The notes under the pieces: model-generated | What the model was told of the DNA's origin: nothing | Database searches by the model: none | The model's input: only the letters and a program-made list of their open reading frames with translations | Made by a program: the position numbers and the translations under genes | NCBI GenBank assembly: GCA_038237475.1 | Contig: JBBRYS010000008.1 | Span: 186,001 to 250,000 of the forward strand | DNA: 64,000 nucleotides | Direction: 5' to 3' | Source: JAOAPY01 sp038237475 | GTDB taxonomy: Bacteria > Acidobacteriota > Blastocatellia > Pyrinomonadales > Pyrinomonadaceae | In this document: positions 55,009 to 64,000 of the stretch, in pieces | Layout: every line of letters begins with the position of its first letter | Numbering within the stretch: the first letter of the stretch is position 1

Positions 55009-55998
55009 ATGAAAGTCAGCGTCCAAATCCTTGCCTACAACCACGAGGCCTACATCAGCCAGGCCATCGATAGCGCGCTCAGCCAGAAAACGAGTTTTGA
55101 TTACGAGATAATCGTTGGCGAGGATGCTTCCAGCGACCGCACCCGCAAGATTGTCCTGGAATACAAAAAGGAATATCCCGCGAAGGTCAGGGTCATACTC
55201 TGTGATTCAGATGTGGCCGAACGCGATCGCGCCGCTGGCATCGGTGGCAAGACAAATTTCCTGCAGAGCTACCCTGTCGGGCGCGGCGAATACGTAGCCC
55301 TCCTCGATGGAGACGACTACTGGACCGATGTTCATAAGCTGCAGACGCAGGTTGAGTTTCTCGATACCCATCCTGATTTCGCTGTCAGCTGCCACCGGGT
55401 GACTATGATTGATCAGGAAGGGAAACCCGCAACGACAGACTGGAATCCACCCGGTCAGAAAACAGAACTTACGGTTGAGGATCTCTTTGCCACGAACTTC
55501 ATTCCCACCAGCTCAGTAATTTTTCGCAGAGATCTTTTCGGCGCCTTTCCAGAGTGGTTCCGCACGCTCAAGATGGGAGACTGGCCGCTGCACATTATGA
55601 ATGCAGCACACGGCAAGATCGCGTATCGGAACGGAGTGATGGCGACCTACAGAGTTCACGAAAGGGGCTCATGGTCTTCAGCCAGTGCCCTGACGCAGGG
55701 CCTGGAGATCGTGCGGATGCTGGATCATCTTGACGGCTATTTTGATTTCCGCTATCGGGAGCAAATCCGGCGGGCCAAGGCCGCGCGTTACTATGAGCTG
55801 GCGCAGCTTTCCTACGGGGAGGGTAAGTCCGCTGAAGCTCGCGCTTTTCTGGCGAAATACGTTCGCCTGGCGGGCCTGAAGGGCGGCCGGGCGGTATTGA
55901 ATCTTTTTTTCAGACTGCAGACCCCGACGCTCTACACTCGTTTCGCACGATCGAAGAACCCACCGCCCACAGCCACGCCGAACAAGTTGTTGAATTGA
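55009..55998 (+). CDS. Family 2 glycosyltransferase, copy 1
   Basis: 329 residues from the ATG at 55009, one base after the preceding stop; a longer frame into that gene is rejected. GT2 opening KVSVQILAYNHEAYISQA, IIVGEDASSDRT, and the metal-binding region VALLDGDDYWTD (DxD-like). The middle has FIPTSSVIFRRDLF and KMGDWPLHI, also present in the next gene. Likely sugar transfer to the growing surface glycan, at the cytoplasmic side of the membrane. Confidence 0.88.
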   Translation: MKVSVQILAYNHEAYISQAIDSALSQKTSFDYEIIVGEDASSDRTRKIVLEYKKEYPAKVRVILCDSDVAERDRAAGIGGKTNFLQSYPVGRGEYVALLDGDDYWTDVHKLQTQVEFLDTHPDFAVSCHRVTMIDQEGKPATTDWNPPGQKTELTVEDLFATNFIPTSSVIFRRDLFGAFPEWFRTLKMGDWPLHIMNAAHGKIAYRNGVMATYRVHERGSWSSASALTQGLEIVRMLDHLDGYFDFRYREQIRRAKAARYYELAQLSYGEGKSAEARAFLAKYVRLAGLKGGRAVLNLFFRLQTPTLYTRFARSKNPPPTATPNKLLN

Positions 55999-56027
55999 GC
56001 TGAGCTCAGGCACCGATCCAGGCAGTT

Positions 56028-57029
56028 ATGAAAGTAAGCATCATCGTCCTGACCTATAACCAGGAGCAATTCATCGCGCAGGCGGTAAATAGCGCCTTGA
56101 TGCAGGAAGTAGATTTTGACTACGAAATACTTATTGGCGACGACGCGTCTACCGATCGTACGGCGGAGATAGTTTTAGGATTACAGGCAGCGCATCCGGG
56201 CAGCATTCGTGTGCTCCAGCGAGACAAAACCGAGGCGCAGGCCGAAAGAAAACGGGGGCTGGGCGGTAAAACCAACTTTGTTCAGGCCTTCGAAGCCTGC
56301 CACGGAAAGTACATTGCCTTACTGGACGGAGACGACTATTGGATCGATCGTAATAAGCTGCAAAAACAAGTGGACTTTCTCGAGGCCAATCCTGATTTCG
56401 CGATTTGCTTCACTAACGTGAGCGCATTCCACGAAGACGGATCGAGGGAACCTGAAAATCTTTGTCCGCCGGATCAGCGTGATGTCTCAACGCTCGAACA
56501 CTTGCTGCTGGGGAATTTCATTCCGGCTTGTTCGGTGATGTTTCGACGTGGCCTGGTTGAGGAACTTCCGGGCTGGTATTTGAAGTTAAAGATGGGTGAT
56601 TGGCCGCTGTACATCCTGCTTGCTCCGCACGGCAAGATCAAATACTTTAATGAGGTCACGGCCGCATACAGAATGCATGGATCAGGATCCTGGTCACTCA
56701 GGAACCGCTCCTATCATGACGTGAAACTGCTGAAGCTGCTTGAGCAGGTTAACCGGCACTTTGATTTTCGCTATAGCAACATCATTGATGCCGCACGCTC
56801 TCGTTACTATTTCGAGCTGGCTGAGATGTATTTGCAGCGTGGCCATCCGCGTCACGCTTTGATTCCGATTAGGCGCGGCATAAGGTCCAGCCGTGGTAGG
56901 CACCGTGGCCTGATGAGCCTGTGGCTACAGGTAAAGGCGCCAGGATTTTATAACTCTCTAAAGGGACTCAGGAATCTCGTCCGGCCCGCTCGATCCACCA
57001 GGGCGGAAATTAAAACACCACGCGGCTAA
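56028..57029 (+). CDS. Family 2 glycosyltransferase, copy 2
   Basis: 333 residues. Homologous to copy 1 along its whole length: KVSIIVLTYNQEQFIAQA, ILIGDDASTDRT, IALLDGDDYWID, FIPACSVMFRRGL, LKMGDWPLYI and DFRYSNI-type C-end. A tandem duplication followed by divergence, perhaps for two successive sugar additions. Last gene of the plus-strand glycan cluster, converging with the minus-strand unit at 57091. Confidence 0.88.
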   Translation: MKVSIIVLTYNQEQFIAQAVNSALMQEVDFDYEILIGDDASTDRTAEIVLGLQAAHPGSIRVLQRDKTEAQAERKRGLGGKTNFVQAFEACHGKYIALLDGDDYWIDRNKLQKQVDFLEANPDFAICFTNVSAFHEDGSREPENLCPPDQRDVSTLEHLLLGNFIPACSVMFRRGLVEELPGWYLKLKMGDWPLYILLAPHGKIKYFNEVTAAYRMHGSGSWSLRNRSYHDVKLLKLLEQVNRHFDFRYSNIIDAARSRYYFELAEMYLQRGHPRHALIPIRRGIRSSRGRHRGLMSLWLQVKAPGFYNSLKGLRNLVRPARSTRAEIKTPRG

Positions 57030-57090
57030 ACCGAAGCTCTGGTTAGAAGGAGGCGACGCGTTTACAGGTTGTAGACGGAATATAACCTTC

Positions 57091-58020
57091 TTAATTTACC
57101 TTCAGCTTTAAGGGCACCGAAACAATGATCGGATTTTCAGGTTTGATGGCGACCCGATAAATAGTCTGCGGTCCGGGATCGTCCTGCGTTAATTCCGTCG
57201 CCGTGTCTGCTCCGGCGGCTTGTTCTTTTTCGGTCATTGCCTGACCGGGCCCACCATCCAATTCAAACTTCGTCGCGGCAGTGCCCCATTTCTTTTCCCA
57301 TTCAGCCACTTGTCGCGCCGGTAGATATGGTTTGGCCTCCAACTTGGCCGGATCCAGCAGAGGAGTGGGAGATACGAGGATAGTCAACACTTCGGCCACT
57401 TGTTTTTTATCGCTGGGCCTGGGTCTGATTTGAAAACCCTTTCCGGTTGCCGAGGGAATTGAAATTATGCGTCCCGCCTTGACCCGATTTGCATCCGGAG
57501 CCTTCCGGGATGGGAAGATCAGCAGGGGTTCGCTGAACGTACCGTCCGCATACTGCTCGCGATCGATAACGTACATGTAGCCGTCGCGCGAAAGCGATTC
57601 AAGACTGAGCCTAACGATCTGGCCACTTGAAAGTGGAGTGCCGTCGGGTACTCGCTCAAGCGTGTATTCCACCGGTCCCTGGTCAACGTCAACTTCAATG
57701 AGTTCCTTGGTCTTATCATGGGAGGTGGACTTGCGAAATCGCCAGGTGGTCACGCCGATTTGCGCGAACACAGTCCCGGCCGGTGGTTTCTGCGTTGTCG
57801 CAGCAGTGGTCGGGACTTTGGGTGCTGTCTTATATCTAGACTGTGAAGAGGGTAAATTTTTCCTCGGGGGATTCATCGCCGGGCGCGTGCTCAGGAATTC
57901 CTGGGCTATGATGCCCTTCTCTTCATCCTGTGCGACGGCCGTGGCAGTACAACCAGCGAGGACCAATAAGCAGCAACCCAGCAGAAGAGGGAACCGGGCT
58001 AAAGAGTTTGTGTTCTTCAT
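57091..58020 (-). CDS. DUF4384-like lipoprotein
   Basis: 309 residues. Signal segment ends LVLAGC, a good lipobox, so Cys24 should be lipidated. After a Thr/Pro-rich linker (about 60-82) comes a DUF4384-like domain: VRLSLESLSRDGYMYVIDRE followed by LLIFPS (given in pieces to show the match), the same 'G-x-(M/L)-Y-x-x-(D/N)-x-E ... FPS' pattern found in the outer domain of the kinase upstream. The gap to the kinase gene is 27 bases. Probably an envelope partner of the kinase or caspase in the same unit (inference). Confidence 0.75.
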   Translation of the reverse strand: MKNTNSLARFPLLLGCCLLVLAGCTATAVAQDEEKGIIAQEFLSTRPAMNPPRKNLPSSQSRYKTAPKVPTTAATTQKPPAGTVFAQIGVTTWRFRKSTSHDKTKELIEVDVDQGPVEYTLERVPDGTPLSSGQIVRLSLESLSRDGYMYVIDREQYADGTFSEPLLIFPSRKAPDANRVKAGRIISIPSATGKGFQIRPRPSDKKQVAEVLTILVSPTPLLDPAKLEAKPYLPARQVAEWEKKWGTAATKFELDGGPGQAMTEKEQAAGADTATELTQDDPGPQTIYRVAIKPENPIIVSVPLKLKVN

Positions 58021-58047
58021 CAGACCTCCAGGCGATTTAAGTCAGAA

Positions 58048-59814
58048 TCAAAGAGCCTCATGTGACAATTCAACCAGAGTTACCAAAGTTTTTGCCCGAC
58101 CTTTAACAATGGTCAGTTTGCGTTCCTTATTAGCGATGATTTCAGGCGGTGATTCCCGCCAAAGTTTCAGATAACCGTTCAGGGCGTCGAGCTCCGTTGG
58201 ATTTTCGATGATGCCGTTTGTTTTAACCGCATTGCGGAACACGAGATCGAGATCCGGAAGCCCGTCTTCGGACCAGATAATCCAAAGCTTTTCGACTCCT
58301 GTGTACTGGTCAAAAAAATTCGGTTCCGTGCGAACCGCTTGGTTGGCTACCAATTTGGCTTCGCCATTTTTTGGAGAGGGAAATAATATCCTGAACAATG
58401 TAGTACCGCCTGGTCCCGGCCCTTCGTTAACCAGATAGAGAGATCCCGTCTGGTAGGGTTCTACATTGAAAGTGAAGCGCCAATTGTTCCCATAGAGGTG
58501 ATTGCCCTCAGAATCAATTGGCTCACCGATAGGCTTGCCGTTCTCAATCCTCTGCACATTTAACCAGTACACAAACCTTGGTTCTGCCCCGATGGCACTA
58601 GCACCCTTCACCGGGGGCAGGGAATTCGCCGGCCGGTTGGCCCAGATATACCAGACCCCGCCACCAATCAGGATCACGAGAAGCGAAGCGACAATCGCCA
58701 GGCCTGCGAACAGGCTCCGCTTTCCAGGCACAGGTGCGATCTTTGTTGATTGCTCGGAATTGACAATCGAGTTAGCACCCGCTGACCTCACCGGGTTGAG
58801 CACCGTAGCATCCAGTTGGGAACTTATCGCCGGAGGCTGTGTGTCCATAAAGAAATTTGTCTGCGGCTTGGTGCGCTCAGGATCCTCGACGAGTGCCCAA
58901 CTCAGCTCGTCGCCAAACTCACGCGCTTTTTGCTGGCGCTCTGCGGGATCGAAAGACAATGCCTTGAGAATCGCTTTCTGGGCTGCCTGCGAGAGTCCGG
59001 GGCGCAAGTCCATGGGCTTAACGCGCACACCCGCCCGTTGCATCTCCAACAACTGAAACATTGATTCCGGATTTGTCGGTCGGCGACCGGTCAGCATTTC
59101 GTAAGCCATCACGCCGAATGAGTAGACATCGCTGGCGGCGGTCAAGGGACAAACGCTGAGTTGCTCGGGCGACATGTAAGCGATGGTACCTACGGCGCGT
59201 TCTTTACCGGTGCTCAGCGAAGTGACCGAGTTGCGTACTTTCGCAACTCCGAAATCGATTACCTTAACCTGTTCGTCGCCATCACTCGTCGCCCGCAGCA
59301 TGATGTTTTCAGGCTTGAGGTCGCGATGAAAAATCTCTTTGCGATGGGCTGCGCTCAGCGCTCGACCCACCTGGCGGATGATGTTCGCAGCCCTCCCAAA
59401 TTCCATCCCCTCGGGTTTGATGGCTGCGCGCAAACTAGTTCCCTCGACGTATTGCATGACGAGGTAGGGTTTGCCGTCCGGCAGTTCGCCGGCGTCAAAA
59501 ATGCCGACGATGCTCGGATGATCGACCCGCGCCAGGGCTTCGATTTCCTGCTTAAATTTTCTTACGCTCCAGTCGTCACCAATACCCTGTTCGAGAACGA
59601 CCTTCACTACGACCGGGCGAGAAACCATCTTCTGGTCCAGGGCGAGATAGACAATACCGAAGCCGCCGTGCCCGAGTTTTTGCTTGATCAAATAACGGCC
59701 GTCTATCACCTTGCCCACAATTGATTCTTCGGGCTCTCGGATGGTGGACAGGGAATCGCCTCTCATCCAATCAGCTGTCTGGTTATCTTCGAACCCCTCT
59801 GGTGGTTTGGTCAT
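58048..59814 (-). CDS. Transmembrane Ser/Thr protein kinase with DUF4384-like outer domain
   Basis: 588 residues. Kinase domain about 40-305: GHGGFG (48-53), Lys71, HRDLKPEN (163-170), DFG (187-189) and SPEQLS. A linker leads to a single membrane segment (about 368-391) and an outer domain with WRFTFNV, GSLYLVNEG and LFRILFPSP, resembling DUF4384 in the neighbouring lipoprotein. Topology: kinase inside, sensor outside. No Shine-Dalgarno is seen before the ATG, but TATAAT on the minus strand (59827-59822) lies seven bases upstream, so a leaderless start is possible. The gap from the caspase gene is 54 bases. Confidence 0.85.
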   Translation of the reverse strand: MTKPPEGFEDNQTADWMRGDSLSTIREPEESIVGKVIDGRYLIKQKLGHGGFGIVYLALDQKMVSRPVVVKVVLEQGIGDDWSVRKFKQEIEALARVDHPSIVGIFDAGELPDGKPYLVMQYVEGTSLRAAIKPEGMEFGRAANIIRQVGRALSAAHRKEIFHRDLKPENIMLRATSDGDEQVKVIDFGVAKVRNSVTSLSTGKERAVGTIAYMSPEQLSVCPLTAASDVYSFGVMAYEMLTGRRPTNPESMFQLLEMQRAGVRVKPMDLRPGLSQAAQKAILKALSFDPAERQQKAREFGDELSWALVEDPERTKPQTNFFMDTQPPAISSQLDATVLNPVRSAGANSIVNSEQSTKIAPVPGKRSLFAGLAIVASLLVILIGGGVWYIWANRPANSLPPVKGASAIGAEPRFVYWLNVQRIENGKPIGEPIDSEGNHLYGNNWRFTFNVEPYQTGSLYLVNEGPGPGGTTLFRILFPSPKNGEAKLVANQAVRTEPNFFDQYTGVEKLWIIWSEDGLPDLDLVFRNAVKTNGIIENPTELDALNGYLKLWRESPPEIIANKERKLTIVKGRAKTLVTLVELSHEAL

Positions 59815-59868
59815 AGTCGAAATTATAGAATCGTTACCTGGGATCTTCGTCTCCCTTACTGCGATTTA

Positions 59869-62800
59869 TCACTGGGTGTTATGCCCAGCGAGGCGCGCGA
59901 TGACCAGTTGTTGGCCACCCGCTTTAGCCGAATAAAAAGCCCTGGGCCGTTGTACGCGCCGTTCATCGGGATCGACTTCAATCAGTTCTTTACTGCCGCT
60001 GCGCGTATCTTTGCCCATTCGTGGCACGCGCTCAGTGGCATAGTCAAACCACTCGTCGAGCAGAACCTGTCCGTCCCGATCAGCATCGGCTGAACCGGAT
60101 TTTATGCCTTCTTCGAGCAAAGCGTAAGCCAAATAGCTGTGTTTTAGGGCTTCCGACTCGAACGCCACTTCAATACTCTGCGAGGCCGTCAGGACATACA
60201 TGCCTTTTTCGTAGGCCAGCTGCGCCAATCCGCGGGTGTTCATTGGACCCCGGCGCTTTTCATTAGCTTCCAACGCCTGGCCAGAATTGCAGGCATCAAT
60301 TACCAGCAGAAGCTGTTCGGCGTCCAGTGGTTTCAGGACCTCTTCAATTTCGAGATCAGAAATACTGTGGGCACAAATGCCTTCCAGATCCGATGTGTTT
60401 AATTGCGCGCGTTCACCCTGATAGCCCAGGTCGTGCGGTATCAGAAAAAAGCGATCTCCGCGGGCGGTGCCATGACCGGAAAAGTAAATCAGGACTGCAT
60501 CCTCAGGTTGCGCCGGCCGGATTCTTGCCAGCGACGCGGGTGTATCGGCAGCTAGAGCCCCGACGTTTGTTCCAGCCAGTCGCTTTAAAGCCAGCATGAT
60601 ATTAGCCTTGGTCGCCTCTTCGTTGAGTAACGAGATGATTTCAACCGGCTTGTATCTTCCCAAAGACTGTTGCTGCTGGTTCCATTGTTCTCCCATCGCC
60701 AGCGCGTCGGCTACCGAGTACTTGAGATTGTATTGATCGTTTTGATAGCGGCCCACACCGATGGCGATTACATAAGCCGTGCCGCTACGTCTCAAGCTTT
60801 CAGCGCCCTGAACTGGAAGCACAACATCCGAGCTCTTTACGTTATCGCGATTAAATGCGTAAGCAGTAAATCGATTTTCGCCGGCAACAACCGGGACCGT
60901 GGCATTCAGCTCCTGGGCAGCGCGACCGGCCAGCACGTCCCCACTCCAGAGCCTGACCAGCACTCCATTACGAAACAGACGAACGTCTCGAGCCCCGCTT
61001 CCCTGAGGGTGTTCACCGTCCGATCCTGCCTCAGCTACTTTCAACTTGAGGGTGACATCGCGTTTTGTCAGCGTAGTCGCAGGGACATCCATGGTGAGTG
61101 TGATCTGAGGTTGTCGCCGATCCTTTTGCGTAATATCGCGAGCGGGTTTTGGTTTTGCTCCCTTGAGCACGTCCGCAAGCAGACCGGGATAAAAGAATTC
61201 ATTGAAAAACGATTCCACCGGTGAAACAGCAAAAGTGTTCCTGGCAAAACGCCAGAGTAACAGTTGCCACGATGACGGCGAGCCGTCAAAGAGACCCTCG
61301 GGCGTGACAGCCAGCCATTCATCTTTGTCGCGCATAGATACAAGAGTCACCATCAAGTCGCCGGTCGCCGCATCGGAAACGGTCATGCGCCCATCATCAT
61401 CGCCGGCTAATACCCAGCTGCCGTCGTTTCCGAAGCTCACGCTATTAACATTGCCGGAGCCCTGCGCCAGCGAATGCAACTCGCTGCCGCTTACACTGTC
61501 CCAAATTCTGGCGCTGTGATCGCTGCTTCCTGACATGAGTAATTTGCCATCCGCGCTATAAGCTAATGACAGGATCTCTCCGTTGTGTCCTCTCAGGCTC
61601 TTCAGCAGTTGTCCCGATGATATGTCCCAGATGGTGATCGTCTTGTCAGCACCGGCGGCCGCTAACGATTTGCCATCCGGACTGAAAGACACCGCATTGA
61701 CCTGGTCAGGAAGATTGGCCAATATTTTCAAGGCCTGCCCGGACACCGGATCCCACATCCGGATAGTTTTGTCCGTGCTGCTCGAAGCGAGAAGATTTCC
61801 TTCCGGACTAAAACTAATTCCGGTTATCTCACCCGCATGACCGGTCAGGACTCGCGAAGTCTTAGTGGCCACATCCCAGATCTTAATCTTGTGCTGCACA
61901 CCGGCTGCTGCCAGCCACTTATTATCGTGACTAAAGGAAACAGCATTGATACTTCCCAGGTCCGTCGCCAGGCTGTAGGCCTCGCGGCCACCACGGAGAT
62001 CCCAGACCTTTACTTCGCCGCTGAGACTGCCTGAAGCTATCAAGCGATTGTCGGGGCTGAACGAGATGCTCGTGATCCAGCCGCTCGAGCCGCTCAAACG
62101 TGGCAGCTCGCGTCCGGTGGATGTTTGCCATAATCTCACCGAGCGATCATTCGATCCCGAGGCCAGCCACTTGCCATCGCTACTGGCGGCGACGGCATAG
62201 AATCCAGTCGAACGGCTCTCGAGCGTGCGCAGCAATTTTCCGGTTTCGCCGCTGAGCAGAGAAACGGTGCGGTTGCCCGTCGTTGTGGCAATGACATTGC
62301 CGTCCGCACTGAAAGCGGCACCGGTCATGATATTTGGTTCGTCGCCTGCAGACAGCGCAGTCCTTTTTTCTTTGCCAAGCTTGCCATCCCAAAACGTAAT
62401 GGATCCGTCAGCGCCGGCTGACTTCAACGTTCCACCGATCAGAGACAGTGCTACTACAGCCGAGCCGTTGGGCTTTCCTGCGAAGCACGTTTGGATGGAG
62501 CCAATACGGGACTGGCAGACTTTTCCGTCGGCACTTGCTGATGCCAGGAACTCATCATCCAAACTGAAAGCGAGAGCCGTAAGCCGATCATTATGCTGTG
62601 ACAATTTGTCTCGTTCGCGCCCCGAAGCCGTGTCCCAGAGCTTGATAAGACGATCGGCGCCGCCTGAAGCCAAAAGCTTTCCGTCGTTACTGAACGCCAA
62701 TGAGGTTACCCATCCGGTATGACCTTTCAGGATCTGTCGCTCTCGTCCAGCTTGCAGGTCCCACAACCTAACTGAATTGTCGGCGCTTCCTGATGCGAGC

Positions 62801-63279
62801 AGGCGGCCGTCCGCGCTAAATGCGAGCGACACTACCGCTCCAGAGTGTCCGGTAAGAATTTGCAGCTCCTGCCCCGAGGTGACATCCCAAATGCGAACGG
62901 AGCGATCATTACTTCCTGACGCCAGCCAACGCCCATCGCGGCTGACGGCAAGCGCATTGACCCAGCCTGTGTGTCCCGGTAGCGAGCGGAGCTCTCGTCC
63001 TGTCGTAACGTCCCAGATTTTTATGGAGTTATCGGCCCCGCCGGATGCCAGCCAGAGGCCGTCTGGTCCAAACACCACGCAATTTACTTTCAATGTATGC
63101 CCGGTTTGCAGCACCAGTTCCGGGCGGAGGTCAGCTGTCGGCAGGGGAGCTGATCTGGTGACAGCTCGGTCGCTCCAGTTGATCAAAACGAGCAGGCACG
63201 AAAGTGACAGGACCATCGCCAATCCGAGCTTCCTGCCCAGTCGCCTGTTTCTCGAATTTTTATTCACGGTTAGCTGCAC
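59869..63279 (-). CDS. Exported WD40-caspase (peptidase C14-like) protein
   Basis: 1136 residues, GTG start. Basic N-terminus and one hydrophobic segment (about 18-36) make it membrane-anchored or secreted. Fourteen WD40 repeats (about 55-640) could form two seven-bladed propellers; blades 5-7 are degenerate (endings VCQSRI and VSLLSG). A linker with EWLAVTPEGLFDGSP, often seen before bacterial caspase domains, leads to the C14 domain (about 820-1110). His936 (YFSGHG) and Cys997 (VIDACNSGQ) form the expected catalytic dyad. Lead gene of a unit with the kinase and the lipoprotein. Substrate and trigger unknown. Confidence 0.88.
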   Translation of the reverse strand: MQLTVNKNSRNRRLGRKLGLAMVLSLSCLLVLINWSDRAVTRSAPLPTADLRPELVLQTGHTLKVNCVVFGPDGLWLASGGADNSIKIWDVTTGRELRSLPGHTGWVNALAVSRDGRWLASGSNDRSVRIWDVTSGQELQILTGHSGAVVSLAFSADGRLLASGSADNSVRLWDLQAGRERQILKGHTGWVTSLAFSNDGKLLASGGADRLIKLWDTASGRERDKLSQHNDRLTALAFSLDDEFLASASADGKVCQSRIGSIQTCFAGKPNGSAVVALSLIGGTLKSAGADGSITFWDGKLGKEKRTALSAGDEPNIMTGAAFSADGNVIATTTGNRTVSLLSGETGKLLRTLESRSTGFYAVAASSDGKWLASGSNDRSVRLWQTSTGRELPRLSGSSGWITSISFSPDNRLIASGSLSGEVKVWDLRGGREAYSLATDLGSINAVSFSHDNKWLAAAGVQHKIKIWDVATKTSRVLTGHAGEITGISFSPEGNLLASSSTDKTIRMWDPVSGQALKILANLPDQVNAVSFSPDGKSLAAAGADKTITIWDISSGQLLKSLRGHNGEILSLAYSADGKLLMSGSSDHSARIWDSVSGSELHSLAQGSGNVNSVSFGNDGSWVLAGDDDGRMTVSDAATGDLMVTLVSMRDKDEWLAVTPEGLFDGSPSSWQLLLWRFARNTFAVSPVESFFNEFFYPGLLADVLKGAKPKPARDITQKDRRQPQITLTMDVPATTLTKRDVTLKLKVAEAGSDGEHPQGSGARDVRLFRNGVLVRLWSGDVLAGRAAQELNATVPVVAGENRFTAYAFNRDNVKSSDVVLPVQGAESLRRSGTAYVIAIGVGRYQNDQYNLKYSVADALAMGEQWNQQQQSLGRYKPVEIISLLNEEATKANIMLALKRLAGTNVGALAADTPASLARIRPAQPEDAVLIYFSGHGTARGDRFFLIPHDLGYQGERAQLNTSDLEGICAHSISDLEIEEVLKPLDAEQLLLVIDACNSGQALEANEKRRGPMNTRGLAQLAYEKGMYVLTASQSIEVAFESEALKHSYLAYALLEEGIKSGSADADRDGQVLLDEWFDYATERVPRMGKDTRSGSKELIEVDPDERRVQRPRAFYSAKAGGQQLVIARLAGHNTQ

Positions 63280-63626
63280 TTAACCTGATTGCCGGGAACT
63301 CAATATCAGGTAACCCTTTGTTTCTTGCAGAGACGTCGCGTGACTCAACATCCCGGTTCAAAAGACCCAACTAATATACGAACGCGAGGTCACTGAAGGA
63401 TTGCGCCCCGACGCCGGTGGGCTCTGGTTGAATGCACCGAAGCCTTGATAAATTCCATCGTCCGATAGGCGCCGGTGGTCACTACCTGAATCGAGGCAAC
63501 ATCAGGAGGACAATGTACTACGACTCACCCAATTTCGAAGTATAAATTTCACCCCTGCACTGGTCGCCGGTTCCCCCAGTCGAAACTTCCCGCTCCCTTT
63601 TTTCGCCCTAAAATCAATCCGCAATC
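63280..63626. other. Gene-free stretch
   Basis: 347 bases between the end of the partial DUF4214 gene and the start of the caspase gene, both minus strand. It should hold the caspase-unit promoter. I see no convincing hairpin, repeat or small gene. Confidence 0.5.
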
Positions 63627-64000
63627 CTACTGGCATTCGTTATTATTGCGGCTGGCGACTGGCCCGAAGCGCAGCTGGTACTCAGTAGAAGTCATGAATG
63701 AACAAACCATTGCGTGTTGCCGCGGCACATCCCGCAGGGGCGCTCCGTTTACCTGGCCCAGCCAGAATAGGAATCCGGGAATATCAGGGTTCCGTCTTAG
63801 GTATCCGAAGTACTGCCCCACCACGAATGAGCGATTGTACTCCTCATCTATGAACGACTGATTCGCAATCGGGTTCGTGGCCGCATCATCGTCCGCCAGG
63901 CGATACATCACCGCGCCTCGTCCGCCCTGCGTATTATAGAGGTTGATTAGGTTCGCGCGCTGGCTGCTTAAGTTTACACCCATGTCCGTCTGAAGCGTCG
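63627..64000 (-). CDS. DUF4214 protein, C-terminal part (runs off the window)
   Basis: At least 124 codons are visible; the frame is still open at base 64000 (reading TLQTD before the first in-window Met), so the N-terminus is missing. The visible part is a DUF4214 end: GVNLSSQRANLI, YNRSFVVGQYFGYLRRNPDIPG and TEYQLRFGP. The 41355-43082 protein has the counterpart GVDLSSRRDQL, YFGYLRRDPDEAG and AEYQLRFGP. The head could be another PD40 propeller or something else. Confidence 0.8.
   Translation of the reverse strand, partial: TLQTDMGVNLSSQRANLINLYNTQGGRGAVMYRLADDDAATNPIANQSFIDEEYNRSFVVGQYFGYLRRNPDIPGFLFWLGQVNGAPLRDVPRQHAMVCSFMTSTEYQLRFGPVASRNNNECQ

Noticed and set aside
57091..63279. Many long antisense open frames opposite the kinase and caspase genes
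   Set aside because: They mirror high-GC coding sequence on the other strand and lack ribosome sites or recognisable domains.
1..64000. Mobile element or prophage origin of the array
   Set aside because: No transposase, integrase, terminal inverted repeats, attachment site or tRNA was seen; the repeats are in-frame protein domains.

Overview
The window looks like chromosomal DNA of an acidobacterium, most likely of the Blastocatellia/Pyrinomonadaceae type. This is inferred from gene content, since there is no rRNA in view: very large Sec-exported proteins with propeller, FTP-metalloprotease and Ig-like modules, DUF4214 tails, TolB-like propellers, Ser/Thr kinases joined to TPR, WD40-caspase proteins and DUF4331 proteins. 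I saw no tRNA, rRNA, CRISPR array, IS element or prophage gene.

Region 1 (1-30.1 kb, all + strand) is an array of seven giant secreted proteins (908-1590 aa). Their heads differ: M4, M12B-like and M36 metalloproteases, and four BNR/Asp-box propeller proteins. All seven end, at the last residue, in a copy of the same ~160-residue F5/8-type-C (discoidin)-like domain. Two small probable lipoproteins, paralogous to each other, are interleaved (9076-9744 and 21046-21741). Two decayed ends of further family members lie in intergenic DNA (about 4318-4458 and 24934-24999), so the array has gained and lost genes by recombination. Several genes also share internal modules: a ~515-residue tail common to a propeller protein and the M36 protease, and a Cys-bounded domain present three times in one protein.

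Region 2 (30.1-35.9 kb, +) has an O-antigen-ligase-like membrane protein, a small basic exported protein, a Ser/Thr kinase-TPR fusion and a membrane-anchored TPR protein. Region 3 (35.9-43.1 kb, -) has a DUF4331 protein, a TPR protein and a His-rich NicO/HupE-type metal transporter, plus a TolB-like/DUF4214 exported protein. Region 4 (43.8-49.5 kb, +) has two paralogous secreted beta-helix proteins flanking a DUF11/HYR/PxKF Ig-like protein, closed by a strong terminator.

Region 5 (49.7-57.0 kb, +) is a surface-glycan cluster: two methyltransferases, a NeuD/PglD-like acyltransferase, a GH43-like five-bladed propeller protein, a PhyH-type oxygenase, a DegT aminotransferase and two tandem GT2 glycosyltransferases. 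Region 6 (57.1-63.3 kb, -) is a compact three-gene unit: an exported double-propeller WD40-caspase, a transmembrane Ser/Thr kinase whose outer domain resembles DUF4384, and a DUF4384-like lipoprotein. The last gene, a DUF4214 protein, runs off the end of the window.
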